Shown here piece by piece: positions 23,440 through 34,426 of a stretch of DNA of 64,000 nucleotides. How positions within the stretch are numbered: the stretch's first letter is position 1; every line of letters starts with the position of its first letter. Source of the DNA: Acanthosepion lycidas (lineage: Eukaryota > Mollusca > Cephalopoda > Sepiida > Sepiidae); assembly GCA_963932145.1 (NCBI GenBank), contig OZ010581.1, forward strand, positions 87,202,787 to 87,266,786. Direction: 5' to 3'. The notes under the pieces were generated by a model that made no database searches, was not told where the DNA came from, and saw only the letters and a list, made by a program, of their open reading frames with translations. The translations under genes and the position numbers were made by a program.

Positions 23440-23895
23440 ACTCGGTGTAATTATCTCCCCAAAATCGCTAAAACCAGCATAACGTTATGAAAAAATGATT
23501 CAAACAAAGTTTTATAGTCACACTGCTATTATTAAGAGGAAAGCCCAAAGTATTTTCTGATTTTTTTATTATTTTTTCATCCTTTCTAGCACAATCAAAA
23601 TTTTAGTTAAATATCTTATTTTTTGCGTCAGTTGTTAAATATCTTAAAATTAAGTTTCAATTCGTAATTTTTAGGGAATGTTGTTATTAAGATCTATCTT
23701 TACAGATCAGCTTATTACAATCAGCGATGCACATGTATTTTAAAAAAGAATTTTACACTGTTTCAAGTGTGCATAAAAACTTTTATTTTTAAAATATATA
23801 GACGATCGTACGTGACATAAAAATATCACGTGTTTTAAGAATTTTTTCCCCTGAATGCAATAAACTGATCTCAGAAAATATTCATTTTTTGACTG
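23440..23895. other. AT-rich stretch without a recognised gene
   Basis: Nothing recognised. Confidence 0.6.
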
Positions 23896-23965
23896 AAAAA
23901 GAAAATAATGAAAATACGACGATGATGGTCAACATCATCGTCGCATTTTCATTATTTTCTTTTTT
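23896..23965. repeat. Short palindrome, ~32-nt arms, 5-nt loop
   Basis: Left arm 23,896-23,927 (ends TACGACGATGATG) and right arm 23,933-23,964 (starts CATCATCGTCGCA) pair with one mismatch around the loop GTCAA. Arm sequence is not low-complexity. Confidence 0.9.
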
Positions 23966-24292
23966 AGTTTTAATTTTAGGGATTGAAACAGTGATTCAGG
24001 CTTTGTTTTCGTTAGAATATTTTCAAAAAAGAGCAACCAAATTTTCACGAAAGTTTGAAATCAGTTTCATAGCAGTTTTTTTTACACTTCTAATTTTAGT
24101 GGGCTATGATTAAATAAAATAAAAAAATTAACTGTAAATGATTAAATAATTAATACAAAAATTTCACATTTTTATAACTGAATTTTACAACAATTAATAT
24201 TAAAAATAAGAAAAATTAAAAATTAACACATTAAAAAAATAACATTTCAGAAAAATGATAGCGGTTCCTATAATTATTATGTACCTATCTTA

Positions 24293-24417
24293 TTTAAGAA
24301 ATTTTATGATATTATTTTAATTATTAATTTGTATATTATCTGAGTTGTGAATTTCTTTCATAACTGATATACAAAAATTAATAATAAATAAAAATAATAC
24401 CATAAAATTTCATATGA
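24293..24417. repeat. AT-rich foldback of ~125 bp
   Basis: AAATTTTATGATATTATTTT and ATTATTAATTTGTATAT (24,299-24,336) are matched in inverse by 24,365-24,413, with small gaps, around a ~25-nt centre. Low GC limits confidence, but the order of blocks is conserved. Confidence 0.6.
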
Positions 24418-24533
24418 GATCTGCGTAAAAATTATGCACCTCTCTTATGAATTTTTGTCTTACTCTTAGTTATGAAATTTTAAATTTATTTCATTTTTAG
24501 TATTTTATTTTTCCAGAAATCATCTTCGAACGT

Positions 24534-24624
24534 AAATTAACAAATACTTCCAGCAAGTTAATATTTTACTGATTTTTTTTTTTTACTTTTTTAGACACTT
24601 TGGCTATAAGTATTTGTTAATTTT
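24534..24624. repeat. Short inverted repeat (16-bp perfect ends)
   Basis: AAATTAACAAATACTT at ~24,534-24,549 is perfectly inverted at ~24,608-24,623. The interior is T-rich. It could be a tiny MITE. Confidence 0.55.
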
Positions 24625-25679
24625 TAAAAATACTGTGTAGTTAAATTAGTTCACTCAAAATTCGGAAAAAAATGTCCCTTCTATTCTTCAGCCCGGTAAC
24701 TTCCCCCGATCTACGCTGTCAATACATCGATGTAACTCTCAGTCAACAACTCAAAAACAAGTAACCGCAGCATTTTAATGGTATTCCGCTGACGCAAAAA
24801 AAAAAACAAACAAAAAAAACAAGATTTTTAAGCAAAATCTCAAATGTTCTAAAAAGGATAAAAAAATTTAATGAAATATTAAAAAAAACAAAACAAACTT
24901 TGGACCTTTTTCTTAAAAATAACATCAATATTTAAACGATAAAAACTCTTTTTCATCAAGTTTGTGGACTTTTTAATCATGATGTGCTTTTTCGGCGAAT
25001 TAGTGGAGATACCTTTATATACGTATTATATGAAGAAATATAGTCTTAAGATGTGCTATATTTATGGGATAAAGTGCTCAATATCAGAGATAGAGCGTGT
25101 GTGAATATAAAAGTGAACATAGAAGTCAACACTTAGAGGCGACAGTCTGTTTCATGGTATATGCAATCGTCAGGCCACGTGTGCTGTTATTTTTCTCGGC
25201 TATTTATATATATACGGGTCAGTGGTGTCTATTTTGGCGGTTATTTTACCGGAAGTCGTTTATTTGTTTGTTTATTTATTTATTTAGGTTAAATTATTTT
25301 CCTTGTTTTTATTTATTTTTATTTTTTGTTTCTTATCTTATATATTTATTTATTTATTTGTTTTTAATCGGTGTTTTGTTTTTTGTTTTTTTTAACGTAG
25401 TAAAAATTTGTTTATATCACTTATTTAATAGTTTTGTTTTCGTTTGAGAATTTAATTAAAGCTATCTGTTCGGTTTTGACGTTGATTGTTGTAGTTAACT
25501 ATTATTTTGGCGGGAACAGTTTTTAATTTTATTTATTTGGATTGATTATCTTTATTTGTTTTTTTCTAACGGTAACTTTATTGGGATTGGTTTGTTTATT
25601 TATTTATTTGGATGCATTTAGGTCAATTTATTTTACTTGTTATTATTTACTTGTATATTTTCTCTTTTCAGTTTTCGTA

Positions 25680-25740
<61 letters not shown>

Positions 25741-26016
25741 TCGTTATTTAACAGTTATAGCTATTTTTTTCGTCCGTTATTTTGGCTTCGTTTCGTTGTT
25801 TATTATTATTATTATTATTATTATTCGATTTCATCTATTCTAACAGGTGTGATTTGGTAATTTGTTTGGGTTAATTAATCAGTGTTAAATGTATAAAAAG
25901 GAAAAATTAGGGAAAAAATTTTTAAGTTGCTGATACCACCTGAAAGTGAATGGACAGATTTGCCTATGAAACTCTGAATTCGGGGGGCTGAAGACAAACT
26001 TTTATTCATATTAATC

Positions 26017-26020
<4 letters not shown>
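24625..26020. other. T-rich stretch with microsatellites, no recognised gene
   Basis: Contains TTTA/TTTG tetramer-rich DNA at 25,255-25,375, (TA)n 25,680-25,737 and (ATT)n 25,801-25,826. The 116-codon frame at 25,097-25,447 is mostly Phe/Leu/Tyr from this base bias and is not accepted as a gene. Confidence 0.6.
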
Positions 26021-26111
<91 letters not shown>

Positions 26112-26219
26112 TGGGACAACACTCGTAGCGTTTTTCAGTAGATGGGCTAAATAATAGTCACGTTTGAAATGAAATGAAGTGGTTAACCACTTGATTTCAT
26201 TTCAAACATGATCATAATT

Positions 26220-26297
<78 letters not shown>
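26021..26297. repeat. (CA)n(TA)n and (TA)n tracts flanking a palindrome
   Basis: CA repeats 26,021-26,077, TA repeats 26,077-26,107, a 114-bp unique block, then TA repeats 26,222-26,297. Confidence 0.92.
26152..26214. repeat. Short palindrome, ~28-nt arms
   Basis: CACGTTTGAAATGAAATGAA and its inverse CATTTCAAAC..GATC pair about GTGGTTAACCAC, with few mismatches. It lies between two (TA)n tracts. Confidence 0.85.
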
Positions 26298-26298
<1 letters not shown>

Positions 26299-26676
26299 GT
26301 TGTGTCAAGAAAAATTCCAGAAGTAAAAAAGCCCTGATTATTTAAGCTTTCTATATCAAATCCAAAACAAATATACTAATAGAAAACAGTGCTCCTGCTT
26401 TTTCCTCCAAAGTAAACTCAACTACAAGGTAAATTTATGATATAATCAAGAAGATGACTTTCCACATGAACCGAAAGAAAAGATTGGGAACGAAACTCTT
26501 ATCTGTATTAGAAAAAGAGATAACAGTTAATAGAATTAAGAAGCTTTTTTTGTGAAAAATCTTTTAAGAGAAATATTTATAAATTACAACCGGCAGTATA
26601 GCAAAATGTGAATACCAAATGTTTACTGCATGTAAGTGGTTATTTTCACCATTAACATTACCATAGATATTCTGAA

Positions 26677-26731
26677 AAACTAAGAAGGAATCGTTTAGAG
26701 TGTTACACTCTAAACGATTCCTTCTTAGTTT
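26677..26731. repeat. Perfect palindrome, 27-nt arms, 1-nt loop
   Basis: Left arm 26,677-26,703 and right arm 26,705-26,731 are exact reverse complements with a single T between. Arm sequence (AAACTAAGAAGGAATCGTTT..) is complex, not microsatellite. Confidence 0.95.
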
Positions 26732-27158
26732 GAATTTTTAGGATTTTTAAGATAAAAGTGAAAATGGAAGAAAATATGAAACATTTCCATTATTTGATAC
26801 GCTCTTATTTTAGGAAAGGCAAAAACGCTCTGAAAAATGCTAAAAAGATATAAATGAGAGAATTGTTCGTAAGGAATTTGTTAAATTCAGAAGTAAACAT
26901 TTGACCTGGAAAAACGAGAATCGTATGGCAGTGTTGTAAGGCATGGGTAAATTGCTATGATTTTTATTTAATGGACCGCATTTCTGTTGTAATGCAACAA
27001 AACGAGCTACATTTAAGAGAACGCTCACAGTCAATGAAAAAATTCATTGTTTATATCAATGTAAAAGGAAAAAAAGTCCTGATGAAAACGAAATGCGCCA
27101 CTATTAACCACTTTAAAAGATGGTTTGAATTAAAAAACGATGGTGATGTTTATTGGGT

Positions 27159-27218
<60 letters not shown>

Positions 27219-27519
27219 AAGAAATAATAGTTAGATTAATAATCTAGTACTTTAGCATTTATGAAAAAAACAGCCTGTGTCGCGATGAAAACATATTTTT
27301 AAATGAATTATTATAATACACACACAAATATATGTAAAGAAAAAAAAACAATATATATGATGTAGGCACATGTATGACGATCACATAAATAATCAAATAG
27401 ATCTACAGACCCATATAGTCAAAAGTACATACAAATACAAACATACATACAAACACAAGCACGCATATATGTTTGTACATATACATTTATAAAAACAATT
27501 CACAAGTGCATTTTTATCT
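26732..27519. other. AT-rich stretch; one unrecognised open frame cut by (TA)n
   Basis: A plus-strand ATG frame at 26,971-27,161 encodes a basic segment with VYINVKGKKVLMKTKCATI and NHFKRWFELKNDGDVYWVA before running into (TA)n 27,162-27,214. The amino-acid mix is plausible for a protein, but I recognise no family. Nothing else seen. Confidence 0.3.
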
Positions 27520-27544
27520 ATCTATCTATATATCTATCTATCTA

Positions 27545-27642
<98 letters not shown>

Positions 27643-27652
27643 TGTGTGTGTG
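27520..27652. repeat. (CTAT)n(TA)n(TG)n compound microsatellite
   Basis: CTAT units ~27,517-27,547, TA repeats 27,549-27,608, TG repeats 27,608-27,652. Confidence 0.95.
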
Positions 27653-27779
27653 TGAAGATATATAGACAATAGGAAAGAACTGGTTAGGTAAAAAATCCAA
27701 AGTTCTTTAGTATTTTTGTTATTATTTTTTTAAAAATAGTGCTCGATACAAAAGTAGAGCATAAATATAATTATTTATT

Positions 27780-28188
27780 TAAAAATGATTCCAACACGCC
27801 ATACACTAACTTATATTTAAACTCTAACTTAAACTGTTAATTACATAGTAAACCGAACCATAATCCAAACTATAATGGTAACATTTCATAACTATACACT
27901 TATCAATAATCTACACCTTAATCCAAAATTGTAACTAACCCGAAAATTAACATTCCATCAAAAAATTGATCTAGTATAGAAACTAACCTTCACCATAACA
28001 ATAAGCCTAATCGTAAAACTAACCGAATCTTTAACTTTAATGTCAACACTAGACATAATCTTTTATCTAAACTATTCATAGATGTTAGCTTAATCCTGAA
28101 CACTAAAACTGACCCTCATCTAAATAACGATTACTCAAAAGCTATTTCTAATAGTGATGTTAACTGTAGCCATATCTATCGCCGTAAT
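27780..28188. repeat. Degenerate CTAACC-type, G-poor sequence
   Basis: Plus strand is A/C/T-rich with little G and is full of CTAAC, CCTAA, TAATCC and ACTAACC words without strict periodicity. This resembles decayed (CCCTAA)n telomere-type repeat. It resumes at ~29,125 beyond the LINE, so the LINE split it. Confidence 0.5.
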
Positions 28189-28244
28189 CCTAATCCTAAA
28201 TCTAAGAGTCATCAATTTGGATGACTCTTAGATTTAGGATTAGG
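28189..28244. repeat. Perfect palindrome at the LINE 5' junction
   Basis: Left arm 28,189-28,213 (CCTAATCCTAAATCTAAGAG..) and right arm 28,220-28,244 are exact reverse complements around AATTTG. The left arm is the CTAACC-type flank; the right arm ends ~5 bp before recognisable LINE sequence starts. Confidence 0.95.
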
Positions 28245-28249
28245 GTTAC

Positions 28250-29090
28250 AGCACTACAATTTACTTCTGCCTCAAAAACAAATCTAGTGTCGCTGACAAA
28301 ACTAACCTGGCTCTTCGTCTCGAAAAGGACTTTCAATCGGTTGTGAACTGGGGCCGTAATTGGCTGGTTAACTTTAACGCCATCAAAACACTACTGCTCT
28401 CTATTAATCACCACAGAGATCCTTTCCTGCCCCTCATTAGAATGTCTGACGTTCAACTTCCCGAGAGCGCATCTCTGCGGCTGTTCGGTCTCACGTTGTC
28501 TGCTGACCTGAGATGGAACAAATACATTGAGTCAATTGCTTCGTCCACCGCAAGGAAAGTTGGCTCCCTGTGCCGCGTCAGGGAATCTTTCTCCCCGGAA
28601 TCGATCCTTTAAGTCTACAAATCAACCATTGCCCTTGCATGGAGTATTGCTGCCATATATGGTCTGGGGCCCCTTCTGTTTGCCTCGGGGTTCTTGATAA
28701 GATCCAGAGACGGATATACAATGTAATTGGCCCAGATCTGGCATCTCGTCTGCAGTCGTTCTCTCACAGACGTGCCGTCACCTCTCTGTCTTTTTTTACA
28801 AATACTTTAATGGAAATTGCTCCGATGAGCTGCTTTCGCTGGTTCCAAGACTTCGCGAATTCAAGCGTTCTATGAGGCTGGCATCCCGCTCTTACCTTTT
28901 CACTGTTGAAACTGTTAAATGTAGCCGCCTCTTCTACTCCAATAGATTCATGTCTCGCACCTCTCGCCCGTGGAAATCTCTTTCCTGGTCCTGTTTCCAA
29001 CTATTCGAATGTAATGTCAATCGACATCTCCAGTTGTCTAAATCCCCTGTAACCCCTTGCGCACTAGTGGCTTCCCGCCTTGCTAGGGGT
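28250..29090 (+). mobile_element. jockey/CR1-like LINE, 5'-truncated RT tail
   Basis: Starts just after the YADD position of the RT, reading STTIYFCLKNKSS, then LRLEKDFQSVVNWGRNWLVN (~28,305-28,365), LRLFGLTLSADLRWN (~28,475-28,520), the thumb VYKST..PCMEYCCHIWSGAP (~28,613-28,675), LDKIQRRIYNVIG and LSFSHRR-type block (~28,690-28,775), and a C-terminal RTSRPWKSL segment (~28,950-28,985). Frame changes near 28,612 and ~28,790-28,870. The clade is from remembered wording of this common invertebrate LINE; jockey versus CR1 is not resolved. Confidence 0.82.
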
Positions 29091-29124
29091 GAAATGCTTA
29101 AAAATGTAATTAATCAACATAATT

Positions 29125-29460
29125 CAACTGTAGACCTCCCCCTAACACTAAGCTTAATACTAAACATAACCATAACGCCGTCCTAATCTTAAACTGTAGG
29201 CTAAAAACTTGTCTATTGTACTCACATATACCGTAAAACTAAACACAGCCCAAAACTTGATCTTTAAGTAAAATGCCTACCGCACACTTTAAAGTATACT
29301 TAAACCTAATGCAGAAACACTTAATGTACCACTCATGTAAGCTAATTCATATCTCTGAAATAATTATCCTAACCTAACAAATAATTTAAAACTATTTTAT
29401 CTAATTTAAACTAATACTTAAAATTGAGTAGTTTTTAGTATCTATGTGATACAGAATATC
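29125..29460. repeat. CTAACC-type G-poor sequence (right part)
   Basis: Continues the composition of 27,780-28,188: CCTAACACTAAG, ACTAAACATAACC, CCTAACCTAAC words. No coding. Confidence 0.45.
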
Positions 29461-29836
29461 TTATTACCCATGTGAATGTCTAAGGATAATATTCTTATAT
29501 CGGCCCATCCAGACTAGGGGTTGACCAATTGGGGCGTGACCTGATCTGAATATTTTAGCACACTGTATCCATTCTAATTTATTAATAATAAGTTTTGAAA
29601 TAAGTGCATTGATATGGAAGGAGATTGTACAGAAAATAAATACTTGTTGTGACAAACAAACTCCTTTTCTCTGTTGACTTTTGAATAATTGATGTGTCTA
29701 TGAAACCCCATAAATATAAACAAACAAAAGGTATTCTAATATGCACACGTATTTACACATTTATTATTTCGAAACTTATTCTGAAGATATATCTGCAGTA
29801 CACAATGTACGTATGTGCCTCAAATATATGTTACAA

Positions 29837-29916
<80 letters not shown>

Positions 29917-30190
29917 TGATACACAATATCCTCTTTTTTATGTTTCGTGTCATCACAGTTTAGAAGACAAGGTGTTATTTTATATAAAATACAAAAAACA
30001 TCAATGAACAAACAGGAAATATAGACACACAAAACTTCAACAAAACAGGAAACTATTAAAAAATGAAAACAAATCTTAGACCAGGCTAATCGAATACCAC
30101 CCTAGTACACCCACATGATACAGCTTACACAAAACACACAAACCCAACTTACCCATCAGACCCACTGCTCCTGGAATCAACAGTGTACCC
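29461..30190. other. Unassigned stretch with (CA)n(TA)n
   Basis: (CA)n 29,837-29,862 and (TA)n 29,861-29,914. No gene recognised in the rest. Confidence 0.6.
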
Positions 30191-30199
30191 CACAAATTA

Positions 30200-30600
30200 A
30201 CAAAAGTTACCTCAAAAAATTTTAATCCGTTCTTAGTCACCATCGACTCGATAACTGAGTATGACCATCGCTGAAAAGTTTGATCAATGTTTTTTCTTCG
30301 TCTGAGAATGACAGCGGCTCTTGATGCCTGCTAGTGACTTGCAATGCTTATTGCAGATGTAGCAAACTAAGCAATTTTGTACAGAGCCTGGCGTGTTTTT
30401 CAAAGTCTGTTCAGTTTTTCATGTGACGAGTGATACCGCGGCGGTTTTTGCATGTTTTCTGACAACTTGTATGTTAAGTCATTTCCAGCTTATAATTTGT
30501 GAAAGGTCTATCAATATGACTGGTTAACGAGGTCTTCATTGGAAAGACATACTCTGCAACATTAATCACATGTAAATTGCTTTCTTATCTGCACGCTTGA
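30200..30600 (-). mobile_element. Antisense LINE tail with zinc-finger segments
   Basis: Minus strand reads CRVCLSNEDLVNQSY (~30,560-30,515), CQKTCKNRRGITRHMK (~30,465-30,418) and, in another frame, CNKHCKSLAGIKSHCHSQ (~30,365-30,300). Tandem C..C..H fingers of this style end several invertebrate endonuclease-RT LINEs, as also seen at 12,400-13,340. Interrupted by stops and frame changes. Confidence 0.5.
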
Positions 30601-31412
30601 TATTTATAAGGAAATTTGTGCAATCTTTTGATCTAAGAGATGTTACCGATAACTTTCTTGTACCAAAGGCTTGCTTCATGAAATTGGAAAGCATCTTTCA
30701 CTCTCTGCAGCAGCAGCAGTCTACATTTATGCAGTTTAATCAGACTAACAAGTATCTTCAATTTCACGAACCCGGAGCATTGTTTTCATTCTTTGAACTG
30801 CCTTTCTTGTTGATCTGAAGAGGGAGAAAAAATAAGAATGTATTTTTCTAAATCAAAATTTATGAGTGGTTTCATCCTGCACGCCCGGACGATTCCTTAT
30901 GCAAACAAGTTTTTTTTTAATTAAATCGACAACGCCTGTCATCACAGTTTTTTTTAAATTTATATTTTTATATTTCACGACTAAAATGGTTACATCAAAA
31001 TCGTAATTGTGGATAAAGTATGCAAGAATATTCGAACGTTTATCAAGAACGGGGTATTGTTAGTATGGTAGACAAGTTTTTGTTTCTAATTCCTAGAATG
31101 TTTTGGAATGTTAGAATTCAGATTAATTCAAATAAACGCGTATCATATAAATAGCGTCATGTGTAAGACGTTTTCCAAAGAATTCATTTCACATGTAAAG
31201 AATGTATCAAATACTTATACATATTATTATTATTATTATTACTATTATTATTATTATTAAATATTAAAATATTAATACAGTTTTAAGAATACCGTCTTCT
31301 GTGATGTAATATGATTAATGCTTGTTGTTTAATTGGGATAAATTAGTATACTGAGTCTTTCCTTAGAGTGAGGGTGATCGCGTTTTGTGTTTAAAAAGTA
31401 CTATTTGCATGA
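30601..31412. other. AT-rich stretch without a recognised gene
   Basis: Contains (ATT)n at 31,223-31,260. A 73-codon frame at 30,597-30,818 begins at a non-ATG codon and is not accepted. Confidence 0.5.
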
Positions 31413-31523
31413 TTTACGGCCATATGAGGTTGAAACATTAGTTCCCGTACGATTAGAAAAGCTAAGTAAAGTCAAGCCTGGATGGATGGGTGATCACTTG
31501 GGAATACCAAGTGCTGTAAGCTT
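31413..31523 (+). rRNA. 5S rRNA pseudogene (or 5S-derived SINE head)
   Basis: Matches the metazoan 5S rRNA layout end to end: TTACGGCCATATGAGGTTGA (5' stem and loop A), then GTTCCCGTACGATTAG, GCTAAGTAAAGTCAAGCCTG (box A region), GGATGGGTGATC (box C region) and GGGAATACCAAGTGCTGTAA with GCTT (3' stem). About 9-10 nt are missing between AAGCCTGG and ATGGATGGG relative to the ~120-nt consensus, and several positions differ, so it is not a functional copy. Downstream sequence is unrelated to 5S. Confidence 0.82.
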
Positions 31524-32447
31524 GGATGTGCGGGTGCTGTTATGGATAATGGCTCAGAATTGTTAATCGGAGAGCCGAGTTCCATTTTCAGTTGGGTTCA
31601 TTATATTCACTTACGCGGGGCAAATACCTTTGGGATAGGTGGGAATCTTCCCTCTGCTCACCCGAACCCACTTATTGATTAATTGTATCACGAAAATGAT
31701 CTTCAAAAAGATCAAAAATTCATACAATATAAAAAAAATATTTTCTGGTTTTAAATAACCTGCAAAGGGTTGATAAGTAAAAAAGGAATCAATCAAGTAC
31801 TATTTAGTTTTGTTTTTCTGATGTGATGATCGATATATGAACGAATTATGCTAAGTGACAAGTTAACATACATGATCGCCTGGCACGTGAGTGTTCAATG
31901 AAAGAATTAAATTTTGTTTTTGAGTATCGATATCGCATATGCAATCACTCCAATCACATGAGAATTCATAAAAATCATTTTTTTTTAGACAGAAAAATTT
32001 CTTAGGTTATTAGCAATAATTAAGTTATATGTTTTAATCTTTGCATAGTAAATTATAATGTGTTTATTGGAATCATTAATTAATTAATAAATTACATATT
32101 AATGGATTTTTCCACTTTTTTTAGTTAAGTTGCATATGGTTCCAGTAGAAAAAGTTAATAGTGCTTTAGTTTTCTTTATATCAAGAATATGACACGTGTT
32201 TATTTCGTAAAATCCTTTAAAGATTATAAAGTTACGCATCAATTATAAGATTCACGTATAATGAATAAATTTGAATCGTAGGATTTCAAAAACATGATGC
32301 AGCAAACAGAATCCTGTCCGCCATATTAACTGTCCAGTTCTTGATAATGACAGAAGCATTTGAAAGTAATTTAAGAAAAACAGAACAAAACATTTAAATG
32401 TTTATACAATCATGATTTTGATAAACATGTTATATGAATTCTTACTG

Positions 32448-32450
<3 letters not shown>
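31524..32450. other. AT-rich stretch without a recognised gene
   Basis: The first ~150 bp behind the 5S copy is GC-richer and could be the body of a 5S-derived SINE, which I cannot verify. The rest shows nothing. Confidence 0.4.

Positions 32451-32540
<90 letters not shown>
32451..32540. repeat. (CT)n(TA)n compound microsatellite
   Basis: CT repeats 32,451-32,490 directly followed by TA repeats to 32,540. Confidence 0.95.
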
Positions 32541-32544
<4 letters not shown>

Positions 32545-33628
32545 CATGCGTTTATTTGTTTAAACAAGATGCTCATGGTCATCACTGAATACGGAGTGAA
32601 AAAAATCTGATACAATCATGTCGGTATTATATAAAAAATTTTCTCGGATTGTGAAAAAATAATTTCTTGCTGTCTTATTTTCTTACTATCTATCTCTCTG
32701 TATTACATTTCTTTCCTCTCCCCTTCTCATTTTCAAATACGGTGCAATTAGTTTTTTCCAACCCTTCCGCATTGTCCGTTGGAAACTTCCTCTTTGATGC
32801 TGCTTCCTCGCATCTTCTGTACGCTTAGCATGCACCACAACGTTAATTGAGCATAAGACGAACAAAATCCCGATTCCTTCATTTTTTTCCTTAACGTTTT
32901 TGGTGAACAACCTGTTCTGACACTAATCACTGGGAATCTTGTGCTTACACCGTAGAAACGAGATGAGCCAGAGACAAATGCACTATTTTCATCTTCTCTT
33001 CTGTTCACAAATGTTGTATTCATAAGAAGCGTGGGTATCTTGACATGTATAGATGAGCTTACAACAACAGCAACGTGAAGGTCAATAATAAGACAAGCAT
33101 CTATAGTCAAGTGAAATGATGATTGGTTCCCATGCGGTGATACATAGGTTAACCTATATAGATAGATAGATTGCATGCGAACAATAAATATGAAGAATCA
33201 GATAAACTTCAGTAGTCTGGCTAAATATATAGATATACATAGATTACTTTATATCTACTGAAATAGATGTCAAAGGTTTTACATAGATACTGATAAAATT
33301 CGAATCTGTACTAGACTAAAACTGGTACGTTGATTCCGAATTTGTACATTTTCACACAGAACTTCCGAAATACGTCTTATATTTTAAATTAGCGTATGGC
33401 ATTCTAGGTAAATACTAACTACTGTATACGGTATATTTTTCTAGCGTTTCTGATCAATTAGTGTATATTTGCGGTGTTATATAGTTGTAGTAGTAATTTC
33501 ATTTTGGGATGTCATAAAAACACTAATACAACTTTTATTTATCTGAAGGGTAGGCATTAATATTACTTACTTCCAAGCTATCCGAAACATATTCAGTAGA
33601 CATATACTCCTACACACACACACGCATG

Positions 33629-33709
<81 letters not shown>

Positions 33710-33799
33710 TATCTTAGCTACTGTATATAGACTATTTCATTCAAGGCTAATTATATTCATATATATATAAGGAAGAATGTATCATAAAGTGGAAAAGTT
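32541..33799. other. Unassigned stretch; one unrecognised minus-strand frame
   Basis: A minus-strand ATG frame of 142 codons (33,176-32,748) is the longest non-repeat frame in this part. It contains TTFVNRREDENSAFVSGSS and CSPKTLRKKMKESGF and shows no domain, membrane segment or family likeness I can name. (TA)n lies at 33,636-33,706. Nothing else recognised. Confidence 0.3.
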
Positions 33800-34364
33800 T
33801 TCGTGTAACGCGTATCGTCCTTTAGCCAATAATGGTGAAACATTTTAACCCGTCTTTGGAACAATCAGTATATAAAATCACTTTACACTAACGTCCCTGC
33901 TTAAAAATGCTTAACTATTTTTAAAACATATCAAGCAGAATCAGAAAGAAACATATCCCTATCAATAGCTAAGAATAAAAATATGCCGTCTCGTCAGCAA
34001 TCAATGGTATTTCACATTTAATAATAATTTTTATCTAAACAAACAACATACTTCCGATATATTGATGATGCACTATTGGTATAACCTTGTGATAATGATT
34101 TACGGGAATAAAGTAACCAAATTCGGACATGCAATAGAATTTACTAACGAAATGGAAGAAAACATTACTTATTGTTCTACTCACGAACTCTATCACAACT
34201 ACAATTGAAAAGAAAACGCAACATAAAATTTGTTACAAATACTTCTAAAATAATAAAAGTCTTAATCAATATAAAACAAAAGAAAAAACCAAAACTTGAA
34301 GGAGCCATTTACTCTATCCCTTGTAAGGATTGCTAAAAAGATTATATTGGAGAAATGCTTCACA
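33800..34364 (+). mobile_element. Penelope-like element fragment (RT catalytic box and GIY-YIG start)
   Basis: YFRYIDDALLV (~34,048-34,080) is the RT YxDD box with PLE-type context. About 230 bp further, GAIYSIPCKDC..KDYIGEM (~34,300-34,355) is the start of a GIY-YIG endonuclease. The order RT then GIY-YIG defines a PLE. The distance between the two is short, so sequence is lost between them, and frames are interrupted. It ends in an inverted duplication. Confidence 0.68.
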
Positions 34365-34426
34365 AATTCATTGATACTAGAAAATAGGAATCTTCACAGA
34401 TTCCTATTTTCTAGCATCAATGAATT
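34365..34426. repeat. Palindrome made from the PLE coding end
   Basis: Left arm 34,365-34,392, which reads as PLE sequence, and right arm 34,399-34,426 are reverse complements with one mismatch in 28, loop TTCACA. Confidence 0.95.

Noticed and set aside
23889-24113. Frame with a membrane-like segment MVNIIVAFSLFSFLVL
   Set aside because: Starts at a non-ATG codon and its beginning is one arm of a palindrome. The hydrophobicity follows from T-rich sequence.
25097-25447. 116-codon Phe/Leu/Tyr-rich frame suggesting a membrane protein
   Set aside because: Explained by TTTA/TTTG tetramer-rich DNA; no charged loops or conserved pattern.
28764-29000. Minus-strand 78-codon frame
   Set aside because: Shadow of the plus-strand LINE coding region.
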